A stretch of DNA of 63,080 nucleotides from Methylophilales bacterium (GTDB lineage Bacteria; Pseudomonadota; Gammaproteobacteria; Burkholderiales; Methylophilaceae): contig JAIOOY010000019.1 in NCBI GenBank assembly GCA_021414145.1, forward strand, positions 1-63,080. Direction: 5' to 3'. The notes under the pieces are model-generated. The model was given only the letters and a program-made list of their open reading frames with translations, was not told the DNA's origin and made no database searches. Position 1 is the stretch's first letter. Every line of letters starts with the position of its first letter. This document shows positions 53,111 to 63,080 of this stretch, in pieces. Both the position numbers and the translations under genes were made by a program.

Positions 53111-53647
53111 ATGGCTGAGAAAACCACTCTAGCAAGACCTTATGCTGTGGCGGCTTATCGCTTGGCCAAGCAGCACAAGGCTTTGAATCAATGGTCCGAC
53201 ATGCTGGTGTTGCTGGCAGGTATCGCTGCTGATGCAGAAATGTCTCTAGTAATCGCCAACCCTAAACTGACGGGTGCGCAAGTTGAGCAAATGTTCACCA
53301 AGATTTGCGGCGATAAGATTGATGCCGCGGCGGTAAATTTGGTCAAACTGTTGATTGAGCACGATAAGCTGGTGCTTTTGCCAACGATTGCAGAAATGTA
53401 TGAGGCGTTGAAAGCCGAGGATGGTGGCGTAGAGCAAGCCGTCATTACCTCTGCTACTAAGCTCAGCAAAGAACAGGGGAAAGCCTTGATAGCGCCCTTG
53501 GAAGCACGTTTCAGCAAGAAAATAGAACCACAATTTGCGGTAGACCCGGAGCTGATAGGCGGAGTCAAAATTGTGGTTGGGGACGCCGTTATTGATGCTT
53601 CGGTGCGCGGCCAATTACAAGATTTGGCTATATCGCTCAAAAATTAA
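53111..53647 (+). CDS. atpH: ATP synthase F1 subunit delta
   Basis: Subunit delta joins the outer stalk to the top of F1. The 178-residue protein has the helical N-terminal domain starting TLARPYAVAAYRLAK and the C-terminal part with DPELIGGVKIVVGDAVIDASVRGQL. AGGGA precedes the ATG; it starts 8 bases after atpF. Confidence 0.96.
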   Translation: MAEKTTLARPYAVAAYRLAKQHKALNQWSDMLVLLAGIAADAEMSLVIANPKLTGAQVEQMFTKICGDKIDAAAVNLVKLLIEHDKLVLLPTIAEMYEALKAEDGGVEQAVITSATKLSKEQGKALIAPLEARFSKKIEPQFAVDPELIGGVKIVVGDAVIDASVRGQLQDLAISLKN

Positions 53648-53704
53648 ATTACGCTTGAAAACTTACGCCTACAAAATTAGGCATGCAGAAAGTTAGGAGA
53701 AATT

Positions 53705-55246
53705 ATGCAGTTGTCATCATCTGAGATTAGTGAACTGATTAAAAGCCGGTTGGAGAACTTCAACCCCAGTTCCGAAGCGCGTACCACTGGAACGGTAGTT
53801 TCCGTTACTGATGGTATCGTCCGCATTCACGGCCTGTCCGACGCGATGCAAGGCGAAATGTTGGAGTTTCCCGGCAATACTTTCGGTATGGCACTCAATT
53901 TGGAGCGTGATTCTGTAGGCGCTGTGGTATTGGGCGAATATGAACATATTACCGAAGGTGATACGGTCAAATGTACCGGTCGCATTCTGGAAGTACCGGT
54001 CGGTCCAGAGCTGTTGGGGCGAGTAGTCAACGCGTTGGGTCAGCCGATAGACGGCAAAGGTCCAATCAACGCCAAGATGACCGACAAAATTGAAAAAGTA
54101 GCTCCTGGTGTAATTGCGCGTAAGTCGGTGTCGCAGCCTGTGCAAACGGGTTTGAAGGCGATTGACTCTATGGTGCCAATTGGCCGTGGTCAGCGAGAAT
54201 TGATTATTGGTGACCGTCAAACCGGCAAAACCGCCGTGGCTGTTGACACCATCATCAACCAACGCGGCCAAAATGTTAAATGTATTTATGTGGCGATTGG
54301 GCAAAAAGCCTCTACCGTGGCCAACGTAGTGCGAAAGCTGGAAGAACATGGCGCGATGGGTTACACCACCGTGGTGGCCGCAACCGCTTCTGAATCTGCC
54401 GCGCTGCAATTTATTGCGCCATATGCAGGCTGCACCATGGGTGAATATTTCCGTGACCGTGGTGAAGATGCGCTGATTGTTTATGATGACTTGACCAAGC
54501 AAGCATGGGCTTACCGTCAAGTTTCTCTGTTACTGCGTCGTCCACCAGGCCGTGAAGCTTATCCTGGCGACGTGTTCTATTTGCACTCCCGTTTGCTGGA
54601 GCGCGCGGCTCGTGTCAATGAAGACTATGTAGAAAAATTCACTAACGGTGAAGTCAAAGGTAAGACAGGTTCTTTGACTGCGCTGCCTGTGATTGAAACC
54701 GCCGCCGGTGACGTGTCTGCTTTCGTGCCGACCAACGTGATTTCTATTACTGATGGTCAAATCTTTTTGGAATCCGACTTGTTTAACGCCGGTATTCGTC
54801 CCGCGATTAACGCTGGTATTTCAGTATCCCGCGTGGGTGGTGCAGCGCAGACTAAAGTCATTAAGAAACTCGGCGGTGGCGTCCGTTTGGCGCTGGCGCA
54901 GTATCGTGAATTGGCTGCATTTGCACAATTCGCATCTGACTTGGACGAATCCACGCGTAAGCAGTTGGAGCGTGGACGCATGGTGACCGAGCTGATGAAG
55001 CAAGTGCAATATGCACCAATGACCGTAGCCGATATGGCAGTGACGCTGTTAGCGGCAAACAAGGGTTATTTGGATGACGTGCCTGTAGCTAAGGCTTTGG
55101 CGTTTGAATCTGCTTTGTTGTCTTTCTTAAAGTCCAAGTACAAGAGCCTGCTGGACAATATTGAAACGACCAAAGACTTGTCGGGTGATGACGAAAAAGC
55201 GCTGTGCGCCGCCATCGAAGATTTCAAGGCTACTAGCGCTTACTAA
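53705..55246 (+). CDS. atpA: ATP synthase F1 subunit alpha
   Basis: Subunit alpha holds the non-catalytic nucleotide sites of F1. The 513-residue protein has Walker [11 protein letters not shown], the conserved [28 protein letters not shown] region (in parts: [20 protein letters not shown]), and [17 protein letters not shown]. It is normal in length. Confidence 0.98.
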   Translation: MQLSSSEISELIKSRLENFNPSSEARTTGTVVSVTDGIVRIHGLSDAMQGEMLEFPGNTFGMALNLERDSVGAVVLGEYEHITEGDTVKCTGRILEVPVGPELLGRVVNALGQPIDGKGPINAKMTDKIEKVAPGVIARKSVSQPVQTGLKAIDSMVPIGRGQRELIIGDRQTGKTAVAVDTIINQRGQNVKCIYVAIGQKASTVANVVRKLEEHGAMGYTTVVAATASESAALQFIAPYAGCTMGEYFRDRGEDALIVYDDLTKQAWAYRQVSLLLRRPPGREAYPGDVFYLHSRLLERAARVNEDYVEKFTNGEVKGKTGSLTALPVIETAAGDVSAFVPTNVISITDGQIFLESDLFNAGIRPAINAGISVSRVGGAAQTKVIKKLGGGVRLALAQYRELAAFAQFASDLDESTRKQLERGRMVTELMKQVQYAPMTVADMAVTLLAANKGYLDDVPVAKALAFESALLSFLKSKYKSLLDNIETTKDLSGDDEKALCAAIEDFKATSAY

Positions 55247-55274
55247 GCGCATTTAGAAAGAGTCGGAGACTTTC

Positions 55275-56141
55275 ATGGCAGGTAGTAAAGAAATACGAAC
55301 CAAAATCAAGAGCGTAGAAAACACGCGCAAGATCACCAAGGCGATGGAAATGGTCGCAGCCTCCAAGATGCGTAGAGCACAGGAGAGGATGCGTGCGGCT
55401 CGTCCCTACGCGGAGAAGATTCGCAACGTGGCTGCTCACCTTTCACACGCTCATTCTGAGTATAAGCACCCGTTTTTGTTGGCGCGTGACACAGTTAAAA
55501 CCGTGGGCTTAATTGTCATTACATCTGATAAGGGCTTGTGCGGCGGTTTAAATACTAACGTGTTGCGCTTGGCAATATCCAACATGAAGTCATGGGAAGC
55601 TGAGGGCAAAAGCGTGTTGGTAAGTGCTCTGGGCAACAAAGGTCTGGGATTCATGAATCGCGTGGGTGGCAATATTAAGTCGCACATTACCGGTTTAGGG
55701 GATGCGCCGCAGATGGAAAAGCTGATCGGCCCAATCAAGGTAATGTTGGATGCTTATGTGGCGGGCGAAATTGACGCTTTGTACATTAGCTACACACGCT
55801 TCATCAATACCATGAAGCAAGAAGCAGTCTCTGAGCAATTGCTGCCTTTGTCTGGCGAACAGCTGGGCGCTGCAGAAGGCCATTGGGATTACATTTACGA
55901 GCCGGATGCCAAGCTGGTGATTGATGATTTGCTCACGCGCTATGTGGAATCCATGGTGTATAGCTCGGTGTCCGAGAACATAGCATCAGAGCAAAGTGCA
56001 CGTATGGTGGCGATGAAGGCTGCTTCTGACAACGCCAAAACGGTGATTGGCGAATTGAAATTGGTGTATAACAAGGCGCGTCAAGCGGCGATTACTAAGG
56101 AAATCTCGGAAATTGTCGGTGGTGCAGCAGCGGTAGCTTGA
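55275..56141 (+). CDS. atpG: ATP synthase F1 subunit gamma
   Basis: Subunit gamma is the central rotor shaft. The 288-residue protein has the N-terminal helix with [31 protein letters not shown] (shown in parts: [20 protein letters not shown]) and the matching C-terminal helix ending [33 protein letters not shown] precedes the ATG. Confidence 0.97.
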   Translation: MAGSKEIRTKIKSVENTRKITKAMEMVAASKMRRAQERMRAARPYAEKIRNVAAHLSHAHSEYKHPFLLARDTVKTVGLIVITSDKGLCGGLNTNVLRLAISNMKSWEAEGKSVLVSALGNKGLGFMNRVGGNIKSHITGLGDAPQMEKLIGPIKVMLDAYVAGEIDALYISYTRFINTMKQEAVSEQLLPLSGEQLGAAEGHWDYIYEPDAKLVIDDLLTRYVESMVYSSVSENIASEQSARMVAMKAASDNAKTVIGELKLVYNKARQAAITKEISEIVGGAAAVA

Positions 56142-56199
56142 TTAAGTATTTGAAACAGCGCCGCGAGCTTTGCGGTAATGGATTAACGAATTAGTTTAG

Positions 56200-57633
<1,434 letters not shown>

Positions 57634-57638
57634 ATATC

Positions 57639-58064
57639 ATGGCAATGACTATTCATGTAGACGTAGTAAGCGCAGAAACCTCCATTTTTTCAGGGTTGGC
57701 GGAATTCGTTGTAGCTCCGGCAACCTTGGGTGAAGTTGGTATTTTTCCGCGCCACGCCCCGCTCCTCAGCCGTATCAAGCCAGGTGCTCTACGTATCAAA
57801 CTTCCCGATGAGGCAGAAGAGGTACTAATTTTTGTTTCTGGCGGGCTGTTGGAGGTTCAACCTAACGTTATTACCGTGTTAGCGGATACTGCTATTCGCG
57901 GTCAAGATTTGGACGAAGCTAAAGCACTGGAAGCCAAGCAAGCCGCAGAAGCTGCGATGAAGGATAAATCTTCCGAAGTGGATTATGCACGTGCCCAAGC
58001 AGAGTTGATGGAGGCGTTAGCCCAATTGCAAACAATTCAGAAACTGAAGAAAAAGACGCACTGA
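57639..58064 (+). CDS. atpC: ATP synthase F1 subunit epsilon
   Basis: Subunit epsilon sits on the shaft and limits ATP hydrolysis. The 141-residue protein has the N-terminal beta-barrel ([23 protein letters not shown]) and a C-terminal helical arm rich in Ala and Lys. It closes the operon and is followed by a strong terminator. Confidence 0.96.
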   Translation: MAMTIHVDVVSAETSIFSGLAEFVVAPATLGEVGIFPRHAPLLSRIKPGALRIKLPDEAEEVLIFVSGGLLEVQPNVITVLADTAIRGQDLDEAKALEAKQAAEAAMKDKSSEVDYARAQAELMEALAQLQTIQKLKKKTH

Positions 58065-58085
58065 TTCATAGTGCTAACTCATTAC

Positions 58086-58110
58086 AAAGGCGGCCTTGGC
58101 CGCCTTTTTT
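58086..58110 (+). terminator. Rho-independent terminator after the ATP synthase operon
   Basis: AAAGGCGGCC and GGCCGCCTTT form a GC-rich 10-bp inverted repeat (effective loop CTTG) followed by TTT. It lies 21 bases after the atpC stop and directly before glmU. Confidence 0.88.
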
Positions 58111-58125
58111 GTTTATACTTATGCC

Positions 58126-59499
58126 ATGCCAGTCACCCCACTCAATATTGTCATCCTAGCCGCGGGTAAGGGGACGCGTATGCATTCCAGCTTACCCAAA
58201 GTGTTGCATCCGCTGGCGGGTACCCCCATGTTGACTCACGTCATCACCACGGCAAAAGCGCTCAAACCTTCAAAGTTATGCGTAGTCTATGGTTTTGGTG
58301 GGGATTTGGTAGTGCAGACTATCGCCGATGACAGCATCATTTGGGCGATGCAACAAGAACAAAAGGGTACAGGTCACGCGGTTCAACAAGCTGCTCTACA
58401 TCTTGAGCAGGAAAGTATTACTTTAGTGCTTTTTGGCGACGTACCATTGATTCGTGTTGACACATGTGAACGGGTATTGAATGAGGCTGAAAAAAACGTA
58501 TTGACATTACTTACTTTGAATATGACTGATCCTACTGGTTACGGGCGTATTTTAAGGAACAGCAACGGCGCTATCGTTGGCATCGTTGAACAAAAGGATG
58601 CGACTGAAAAGCAGCGCCAAATCAGCGAGGTAAATACGGGCATCATGGCCATACCCACTCGTCAGTTGATGGCATGGCTGCAGCGCTTAAAGGCAGACAA
58701 TGCGCAAGGCGAATACTATTTGACCGACATCGTCGCGATGGCGGTTGCGGATGGCGTGGCGGTGACGAGTGTCGCTGCAGTGGATAGCGCAGAAGTGTTT
58801 GGTGTAAATAGCAAAAAAGATTTAGCCACATTGGAGCGTGCGTATCAAAAACAAATTGCAGAGCAATTGTTGGCACAAGGCGTGACTTTGGCCGATCCCG
58901 CGCGTATTGACGTGCGAGGCACGCTCAACTGCGGTCAAGATGTTGCGATTGATGTGAACTGTGTGTTTGAAGGTACTGTAAAACTAGGAAACAACGTGCA
59001 GGTTGGCACTAACAGTGTTATTCGCAATACTTGTATTGGCGATGACACAAAGATTGCACCGTTTAGCCATATTGATGACGCAGAAATCGGGCAAGATTGC
59101 CGCATCGGGCCTTACGCCAGAATCAGACCCGGAACACGTTTAAGTGCCAAAACGCATATAGGCAATTTTGTAGAAATCAAGAATAGTGATGTTGGCTTCA
59201 ACAGCAAAATCAATCATCTGAGCTATGTGGGCGACAGTACCGTGGGCAAGGATGTGAATATAGGAGCGGGCACAATTACCTGCAACTATGATGGCGTGAA
59301 TAAGCATCGCACCATCATTGAAGACGGCGCATTCATTGGCTCCGATACGCAATTGGTCGCGCCTGTCACCGTGGGTAAGGATGCCACTATTGCAGCGGGT
59401 TCTACCATTACCAAAAACGCGCCTGCGGGCGAACTCAGCTTGTCGCGCGGTAAGCAAGTCACTATCAAAGGCTGGAAACGGCCATCTAAAAAAGGTTAA
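58126..59499 (+). CDS. glmU: Bifunctional UDP-N-acetylglucosamine pyrophosphorylase / glucosamine-1-phosphate acetyltransferase
   Basis: GlmU makes UDP-GlcNAc for cell wall and lipopolysaccharide. The 457-residue protein has the N-terminal pyrophosphorylase motif [18 protein letters not shown] and a C-terminal left-handed beta-helix of hexapeptide repeats with the acetyltransferase residues (KNSDVG..., NYDGVNKH). Start ATG 58126 fits the family; an extension to 58096 would run through the terminator hairpin. TATACT at 58114-58119 lies 6 bases before the ATG. glmS follows after 4 bases. Confidence 0.96.
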   Translation: MPVTPLNIVILAAGKGTRMHSSLPKVLHPLAGTPMLTHVITTAKALKPSKLCVVYGFGGDLVVQTIADDSIIWAMQQEQKGTGHAVQQAALHLEQESITLVLFGDVPLIRVDTCERVLNEAEKNVLTLLTLNMTDPTGYGRILRNSNGAIVGIVEQKDATEKQRQISEVNTGIMAIPTRQLMAWLQRLKADNAQGEYYLTDIVAMAVADGVAVTSVAAVDSAEVFGVNSKKDLATLERAYQKQIAEQLLAQGVTLADPARIDVRGTLNCGQDVAIDVNCVFEGTVKLGNNVQVGTNSVIRNTCIGDDTKIAPFSHIDDAEIGQDCRIGPYARIRPGTRLSAKTHIGNFVEIKNSDVGFNSKINHLSYVGDSTVGKDVNIGAGTITCNYDGVNKHRTIIEDGAFIGSDTQLVAPVTVGKDATIAAGSTITKNAPAGELSLSRGKQVTIKGWKRPSKKG

Positions 59500-59503
59500 T
59501 GGT

Positions 59504-61333
59504 ATGTGCGGGATAGTTGGTGCAATCGCAGAGCATGATGTAGTTGCTACTTTGGTGGATGGTCTCAAGCGGCTGGAGTATCGCGGGTATGATTCTGCAG
59601 GTGTGGCAATTTTGACAAATGGCAAAATCCACCGCGTGCGCCGTGTGGGTCGCGTGGTGGAAATGGAACGCGCTGCCGCAGAGGAGCATCTGGCGGGCAA
59701 CTTAGGCATAGGTCACACACGCTGGGCAACGCACGGTGGCGTGACTGAACCTAACGCACATCCGCATGTATCTGGTGATCTAATCGCTGTGGTACACAAC
59801 GGTATCATCGAGAATCATGATGAAGAGCGTAGCCGTTTGCAGGCCTTGGGTTATGTGTTCGAATCGCAGACCGATACTGAGGTCATCGCTCATCTGGTGC
59901 ATTATCATTATCAGCAAACCCATGATTTGTTTAAGTCTGTACAAGCTGCCGCCAAGCAATTGACGGGTGCCTACGCCATCGCGGTGTTAGCGGCGGATCA
60001 ACCGGAAATACTCGTCTGCGCCCGTATGGGCTGTCCTTTATTGATAGGGTTGGGTGATAGCGCTTACTACGTCGCATCGGACGTATCTGCGGTGATTTCC
60101 GCCACGCGTAAGGTGATATTTCTGGATGAAGGCGACATCGCCGAGTTGCGCTGTAGCGGCATGAAGATTGTGAATCGAGACGGTGCAAAGGTTGAGCGTC
60201 CGGTGCACTTGTCAGACGTATCTTTGACCTCGTTGGAGCTTGGGCAATACAGCCACTTCATGCAAAAAGAGATACACGAGCAGCCCAAAGCGTTGTCCGA
60301 CACCATAGACCAAGTTATCGAAGACGGCATCTCACCCTTGCTATTTGGCGACGATGCCGAAGCCATATTTAACCAGCTTGAAGGCATACAAATTCTCGCC
60401 TGCGGTACCAGTTATTATGCCGCGATGGTAGGCCGGTATTGGCTGGAATCCATTGCCGGCATACAAACTAATGTCGAAATCGCCAGTGAATATCGTTACC
60501 GCAAGGTGGTGGCTAATCCCAAGCATTTGGTGGTGACCATCTCCCAGTCCGGTGAAACACTGGATACCATGGAAGCCCTGAAATACGCCATTTCATTGGG
60601 ACATCAGGCAACCTTATCAATTTGCAACGTGCGTGAAAGTGCCTTGCCCCGTGCCAGCAAAATGGCGTTTTACACGCGTGCTGGGGCTGAGATAGGTGTA
60701 GCCTCGACCAAAGCCTTCACCACGCAACTTGTTGCGTTGTTTACTTTGGCACTCACGCTGGCCAAGCTGCGCGGACGTTTGGATAAAAAGCAAGAAGCCC
60801 AATATATGGATGACTTGCGTCACCTACCCGGTAGCGTACAACATGCGCTCAATCTAGAGCCGCAAATCAAGCTGTGGGCAGAGCGTTTTGCGGGAAAGTC
60901 TCACGCGCTGTTTTTGGGGCGTGGTGTGCATTACCCTATCGCGCTGGAAGGCGCATTAAAGCTCAAGGAAATCAGCTATATTCATGCCGAAGCCTACGCT
61001 GCGGGTGAACTGAAACACGGTCCGTTGGCGTTAGTGGACAGTGAAATGCCAGTGGTGGTGATCGCTCCCAATGACGTGCTGATCGAAAAATTAAAGTCTA
61101 ATATGCAGGAAGTGCGTGCCAGAGGTGGAGAGCTATTTGTGTTTGCCGATTTGGACAGCCATTTTGGCGAGGCAGAAGGAATCCACGTTATCCGCACGCC
61201 GCGCCACATGGGCGAACTTTCCCCTGTGGTACATGCCATTCCGGTACAATTGTTGGCCTATCACACGGCACTGATGCGCGGTACCGATGTGGACAAGCCT
61301 CGCAATCTAGCGAAATCGGTTACAGTCGAGTAG
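59504..61333 (+). CDS. glmS: Glutamine-fructose-6-phosphate aminotransferase
   Basis: GlmS makes glucosamine 6-phosphate from fructose 6-phosphate and glutamine. The 609-residue protein begins [12 protein letters not shown], so Cys1 after Met removal is the glutaminase nucleophile. [18 protein letters not shown] follows, and two SIS domains make up the rest ([28 protein letters not shown]). It ends LAKSVTVE, the usual C-terminus. The frame is open upstream to 59318 but that part is inside glmU. No glmS ribozyme is visible. Confidence 0.97.
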   Translation: MCGIVGAIAEHDVVATLVDGLKRLEYRGYDSAGVAILTNGKIHRVRRVGRVVEMERAAAEEHLAGNLGIGHTRWATHGGVTEPNAHPHVSGDLIAVVHNGIIENHDEERSRLQALGYVFESQTDTEVIAHLVHYHYQQTHDLFKSVQAAAKQLTGAYAIAVLAADQPEILVCARMGCPLLIGLGDSAYYVASDVSAVISATRKVIFLDEGDIAELRCSGMKIVNRDGAKVERPVHLSDVSLTSLELGQYSHFMQKEIHEQPKALSDTIDQVIEDGISPLLFGDDAEAIFNQLEGIQILACGTSYYAAMVGRYWLESIAGIQTNVEIASEYRYRKVVANPKHLVVTISQSGETLDTMEALKYAISLGHQATLSICNVRESALPRASKMAFYTRAGAEIGVASTKAFTTQLVALFTLALTLAKLRGRLDKKQEAQYMDDLRHLPGSVQHALNLEPQIKLWAERFAGKSHALFLGRGVHYPIALEGALKLKEISYIHAEAYAAGELKHGPLALVDSEMPVVVIAPNDVLIEKLKSNMQEVRARGGELFVFADLDSHFGEAEGIHVIRTPRHMGELSPVVHAIPVQLLAYHTALMRGTDVDKPRNLAKSVTVE

Positions 61334-61343
61334 GATTTACGCC

Positions 61344-62132
61344 ATGACAACAATTGCGGTATTCAACCAAAAAGGCGGTGTGGGCAAAACCACGACAAGC
61401 CTTAACCTGATTGCGGCACTCGCTAGGCGTGAGTTCGCGCCGCTAGGCATAGACCTCGACCCACAAGCACATTTAACTCTTGCCAGCGGCATTAAAGGGT
61501 TAGCCAGTAGCGAAACCATCTATGCGTTTTATGCCGAAGGCAAACCACTCTCACATCTGATGCGCGAGCTCCCCAGCGGCAACGGCGCGCATATCATTCC
61601 TGCGCACATGGAGTTGTTCAAGATTGACTCCCTGTATGGTCGCAATCCCAACATCACTAGCCAGCTCAAGCGTGGCTTGATGGATGAGCTATTACCTGAT
61701 GCTAGCGTCCCTGTCATTATTGACTGCTCACCAATGTTGGGCGTTTTGTCGTTGAACGCAGTATTTGCCTCCAACCGACTGCTGATACCAGTCTCGGCAG
61801 ACTACCTTTCCATGCAAGGCGTGAATCGTCTGGATGCAGCGCTGAAGGTGTTGGAAAAACCCTTAGGTAAGCCAATTCAGCGCCGTATCGTCATGACCCG
61901 TTTCGATTCAAGGCGTAGGCTGTCGTACCAAATCTACGATCAATTGCACGAGCACTACGGTAAGGATCTATGCGACACGCGGATTTTTGAGTCGGTGAGC
62001 TTGGCTGAAAGCCCGGTGTATGGAAAAGATGTGTTTTCCTTCTTGCCGCATAGCCAAGGGGCTAAGGACTACAACTCATTGACGGAAGAGTTGTTGGCTT
62101 GCGGTTTCTTCGACCCAGAATGCTCTTGGTAA
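61344..62132 (+). CDS. Orphan ParA/MinD-type ATPase
   Basis: A 262-residue P-loop ATPase of the ParA superfamily with deviant Walker A KGGVGKTT (about residues 10-17), GIDLDPQAHLTLASG and IIDCSPMLGVLSLNAV. It lies 10 bases after glmS and no parB-like gene is near, so it is not a partitioning pair. Orphan members place cellular cargo such as chemotaxis arrays, flagella or carboxysomes, or act as plasmid-type regulators. The cargo cannot be told from the sequence. It differs clearly from the origin-linked ParA at 49331 in the middle and C-terminal parts. Confidence 0.85.
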   Translation: MTTIAVFNQKGGVGKTTTSLNLIAALARREFAPLGIDLDPQAHLTLASGIKGLASSETIYAFYAEGKPLSHLMRELPSGNGAHIIPAHMELFKIDSLYGRNPNITSQLKRGLMDELLPDASVPVIIDCSPMLGVLSLNAVFASNRLLIPVSADYLSMQGVNRLDAALKVLEKPLGKPIQRRIVMTRFDSRRRLSYQIYDQLHEHYGKDLCDTRIFESVSLAESPVYGKDVFSFLPHSQGAKDYNSLTEELLACGFFDPECSW

Positions 62133-62134
62133 TC

Positions 62135-62257
62135 TAAAATTCATTTTTCGGGCGAATCGCGGCGTTGCGCGATGCTCGGAATCCTCATGTATAAAGCATA
62201 CATTCCGGTTCCTGCGCTCCGTGCGCCTTGCACTTCATTCCGAAATTCTGAATTTTA
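62135..62257. repeat. 123-bp element with imperfect terminal inverted repeats
   Basis: TAAAATTCATTTTTCGG (62135-62151) and CCGAAATTCTGAATTTTA (62240-62257) are inverted copies with few differences. Inside is a second hairpin, ATGTATAAAGCATACAT, and GC-rich arms. There is no coding content. It looks like a miniature or REP-type repeat; only one copy is in this window, so its repeat nature is inference. Confidence 0.5.
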
Positions 62258-62284
62258 AGGTGCCCGTAGAAGCTAAGGTCTGAA

Positions 62285-62337
62285 ACTGGCCGTTAGTGAC
62301 CTGAATAAGTCGTTATGACTGGCCAGTATATTTTTTT
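62285..62337 (+). terminator. Possible terminator overlapping the end of the small membrane gene
   Basis: ACTGGCC (62285-62291) and GGCCAGT (62321-62327) can pair, closing a 29-base loop, and TTTTTTT follows at 62331-62337. The long loop makes it a weak candidate. It would end plus-strand transcription from the orphan ParA gene. Confidence 0.3.
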
Positions 62338-62585
62338 CTTTGGCTATATAAAAGAGTAAGAAATGATACTAAAGACAATGCTGCTAGCCATTTGAAATAC
62401 AATAATATAGTCATCAAATGGTCGGATGGATCTAAAACCGTATGTTTACAACTCGACATAGTCAAATTGAAAAAAGCTTGGATTTTTAACATGTCGAAAA
62501 AACCAACACCAATGAGACCTGCAGTGACTATAAGGTGAACTCCCAACCCGATAGAGAGTAGTCTAGTCTGGCTTGATTTTTCCAT
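62313..62585 (-). CDS. Small membrane protein of unknown function
   Basis: A 90-residue protein with two hydrophobic segments (about residues 11-33 and 56-78) separated by a polar loop with one Cys. No known domain is recognised. The ATG at 62585 has AGGAAAA upstream; the frame remains open to 62642 without a better start. It lies downstream of the partial dehydrogenase on the same strand. Confidence 0.55.
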   Translation of the reverse strand: MEKSSQTRLLSIGLGVHLIVTAGLIGVGFFDMLKIQAFFNLTMSSCKHTVLDPSDHLMTILLYFKWLAALSLVSFLTLLYSQRKKYTGQS

Positions 62586-62659
62586 ATAGTCTTTTCCTTG
62601 TTTCTGATGAACTATACCTGATGGCTGTCTGCTATTGGCCAAATTAAGACGCTAGTATC

Positions 62660-63080
62660 TCACAACCAATCCCAGTCTAATCTAGGTTTATGTGGCGCTT
62701 TCCGCATCACCCAATCCCAAACAAACGCAGGCAGGAGGCACATCAATCCTCCCGCAATGGCCATCTGCCAAGGCGTGATGGCAATGCGGCGTTTTTGTTG
62801 GATGATGCGCGCCATTTTGTGGGCGGCGGTATCGGGTTCCATCAAGAATGGCATGGGGTAGGGATTCACGTCTGTCATCGGGGTACGGATGTAGCCAGGG
62901 CAGATGGTGGTGACGTTGATGCCGGTGCCGATTAACTCTAAGCGCAGACTTTCCAAATAGCTAATGGCGGCGGCTTTGGAGGCGGAATAGGCACTAGCGC
63001 CGGGGATGCCACGCAAGCCGGCTACGCTGGCGATGCCTACCAGAGAACCTCTTTTGGCTTGCTTCATGGCGGCGATGAAG
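62660..63080 (-). CDS. Short-chain dehydrogenase/reductase (5' end outside window)
   Basis: The frame is open to the right edge, so the NAD(P)-binding N-terminus is missing. The visible C-terminal part of 139 codons has GIASVAGLRGIPGASAYSASKAA with the catalytic Ser, Tyr and Lys, and VTTICPGYIRTPMTDVNPYPMPFLM, then a hydrophobic segment near the C-terminus (about the last 35 residues) that could anchor it to membrane. It resembles SDRs of the fatty-acid or sterol-like group; the substrate is unknown. Confidence 0.8.
   Translation of the reverse strand, partial: FIAAMKQAKRGSLVGIASVAGLRGIPGASAYSASKAAAISYLESLRLELIGTGINVTTICPGYIRTPMTDVNPYPMPFLMEPDTAAHKMARIIQQKRRIAITPWQMAIAGGLMCLLPAFVWDWVMRKAPHKPRLDWDWL

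Noticed and set aside
53717-54520. 267-residue minus-strand frame opposite atpA
   Set aside because: It is an antisense shadow of atpA, with atypical composition rich in His, Asn and Thr, and no domain.
59480-59503. A glmS ribozyme
   Set aside because: There are only four bases between glmU and glmS, and such ribozymes belong mainly to Gram-positive bacteria.

Overview
The window is about 63 kb of a chromosome that includes the replication-origin region. It probably comes from a betaproteobacterium of the Nitrosomonadales/Gallionellaceae kind. The evidence is gene order and protein character: dnaA-dnaN-gyrB without recF on one side of the origin, rpmH-rnpA-yidD-yidC-mnmE-mnmG-rsmG-parA-parB-atpIBEFHAGDC-glmU-glmS on the other, ribH-nusB pairing, a ParB/parS system and 2Fe-2S/HD-GYP genes. 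The assignment below class level is inference. No insertion sequence, prophage, CRISPR array or rRNA operon is visible.

Layout, left to right. 1-3.7 kb: secD (cut by the window edge), secF and a CorB/CorC-type membrane protein. 3.8-7.9 kb: clpS, clpA and an overlapping exported phospholipase-D-type nuclease, then ribH-nusB. 8-10.8 kb: a GAF/HD-GYP signalling protein, a small thioredoxin-like ferredoxin and a secreted Sel1-repeat protein. 10.8-14.9 kb (minus strand): a tightly overlapped envelope operon of TPR protein, L,D-transpeptidase, periplasmic and cytosolic cyclophilins, and lpxH. 15-16.5 kb: cysS and tRNA-Arg. 16.6-26.5 kb: a metabolic island. mgtA is on the minus strand, and divergent from it lie a zinc-ribbon protein, cbpA, cbpM, ackA, xfp and glgP behind a near-consensus FNR/Anr box placed as in a class II promoter. 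Together these genes could degrade glycogen through phosphoketolase and acetate kinase to acetate and ATP under oxygen limitation. 26.5-36.9 kb: a 2OG-Fe(II) oxygenase, a PfkB sugar kinase, tRNA-Met, a small lipoprotein, ychF, lspA, ileS, rph, yicC, a short-chain dehydrogenase and cfa.

37-42.3 kb holds gyrB, dnaN and dnaA on the minus strand, and from rpmH (42.26 kb) to 62.1 kb every gene is on the plus strand, as expected for a replichore leaving oriC. DnaA boxes occur in both the dnaN-dnaA and dnaA-rpmH gaps. Two parS sites with the perfect core GTTTCACGTGAAAC flank one unassigned gene (46067-46738) that carries a transglutaminase-like Cys/His/Asp pattern; the second parS supplies that gene's stop codon. 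parAB follow about 3 kb downstream, then the complete F-type ATP synthase operon, glmU, glmS and an orphan ParA-type ATPase. The last kilobase has a 123-bp element with imperfect terminal inverted repeats, a small membrane protein and a short-chain dehydrogenase cut by the window edge.

The most useful leads are the parS-flanked gene, the FNR-controlled phosphoketolase/CbpAM cluster, a perfect terminator-like palindrome inside the start of rnpA, and the shared NTF2-like tail on two adjacent envelope proteins.
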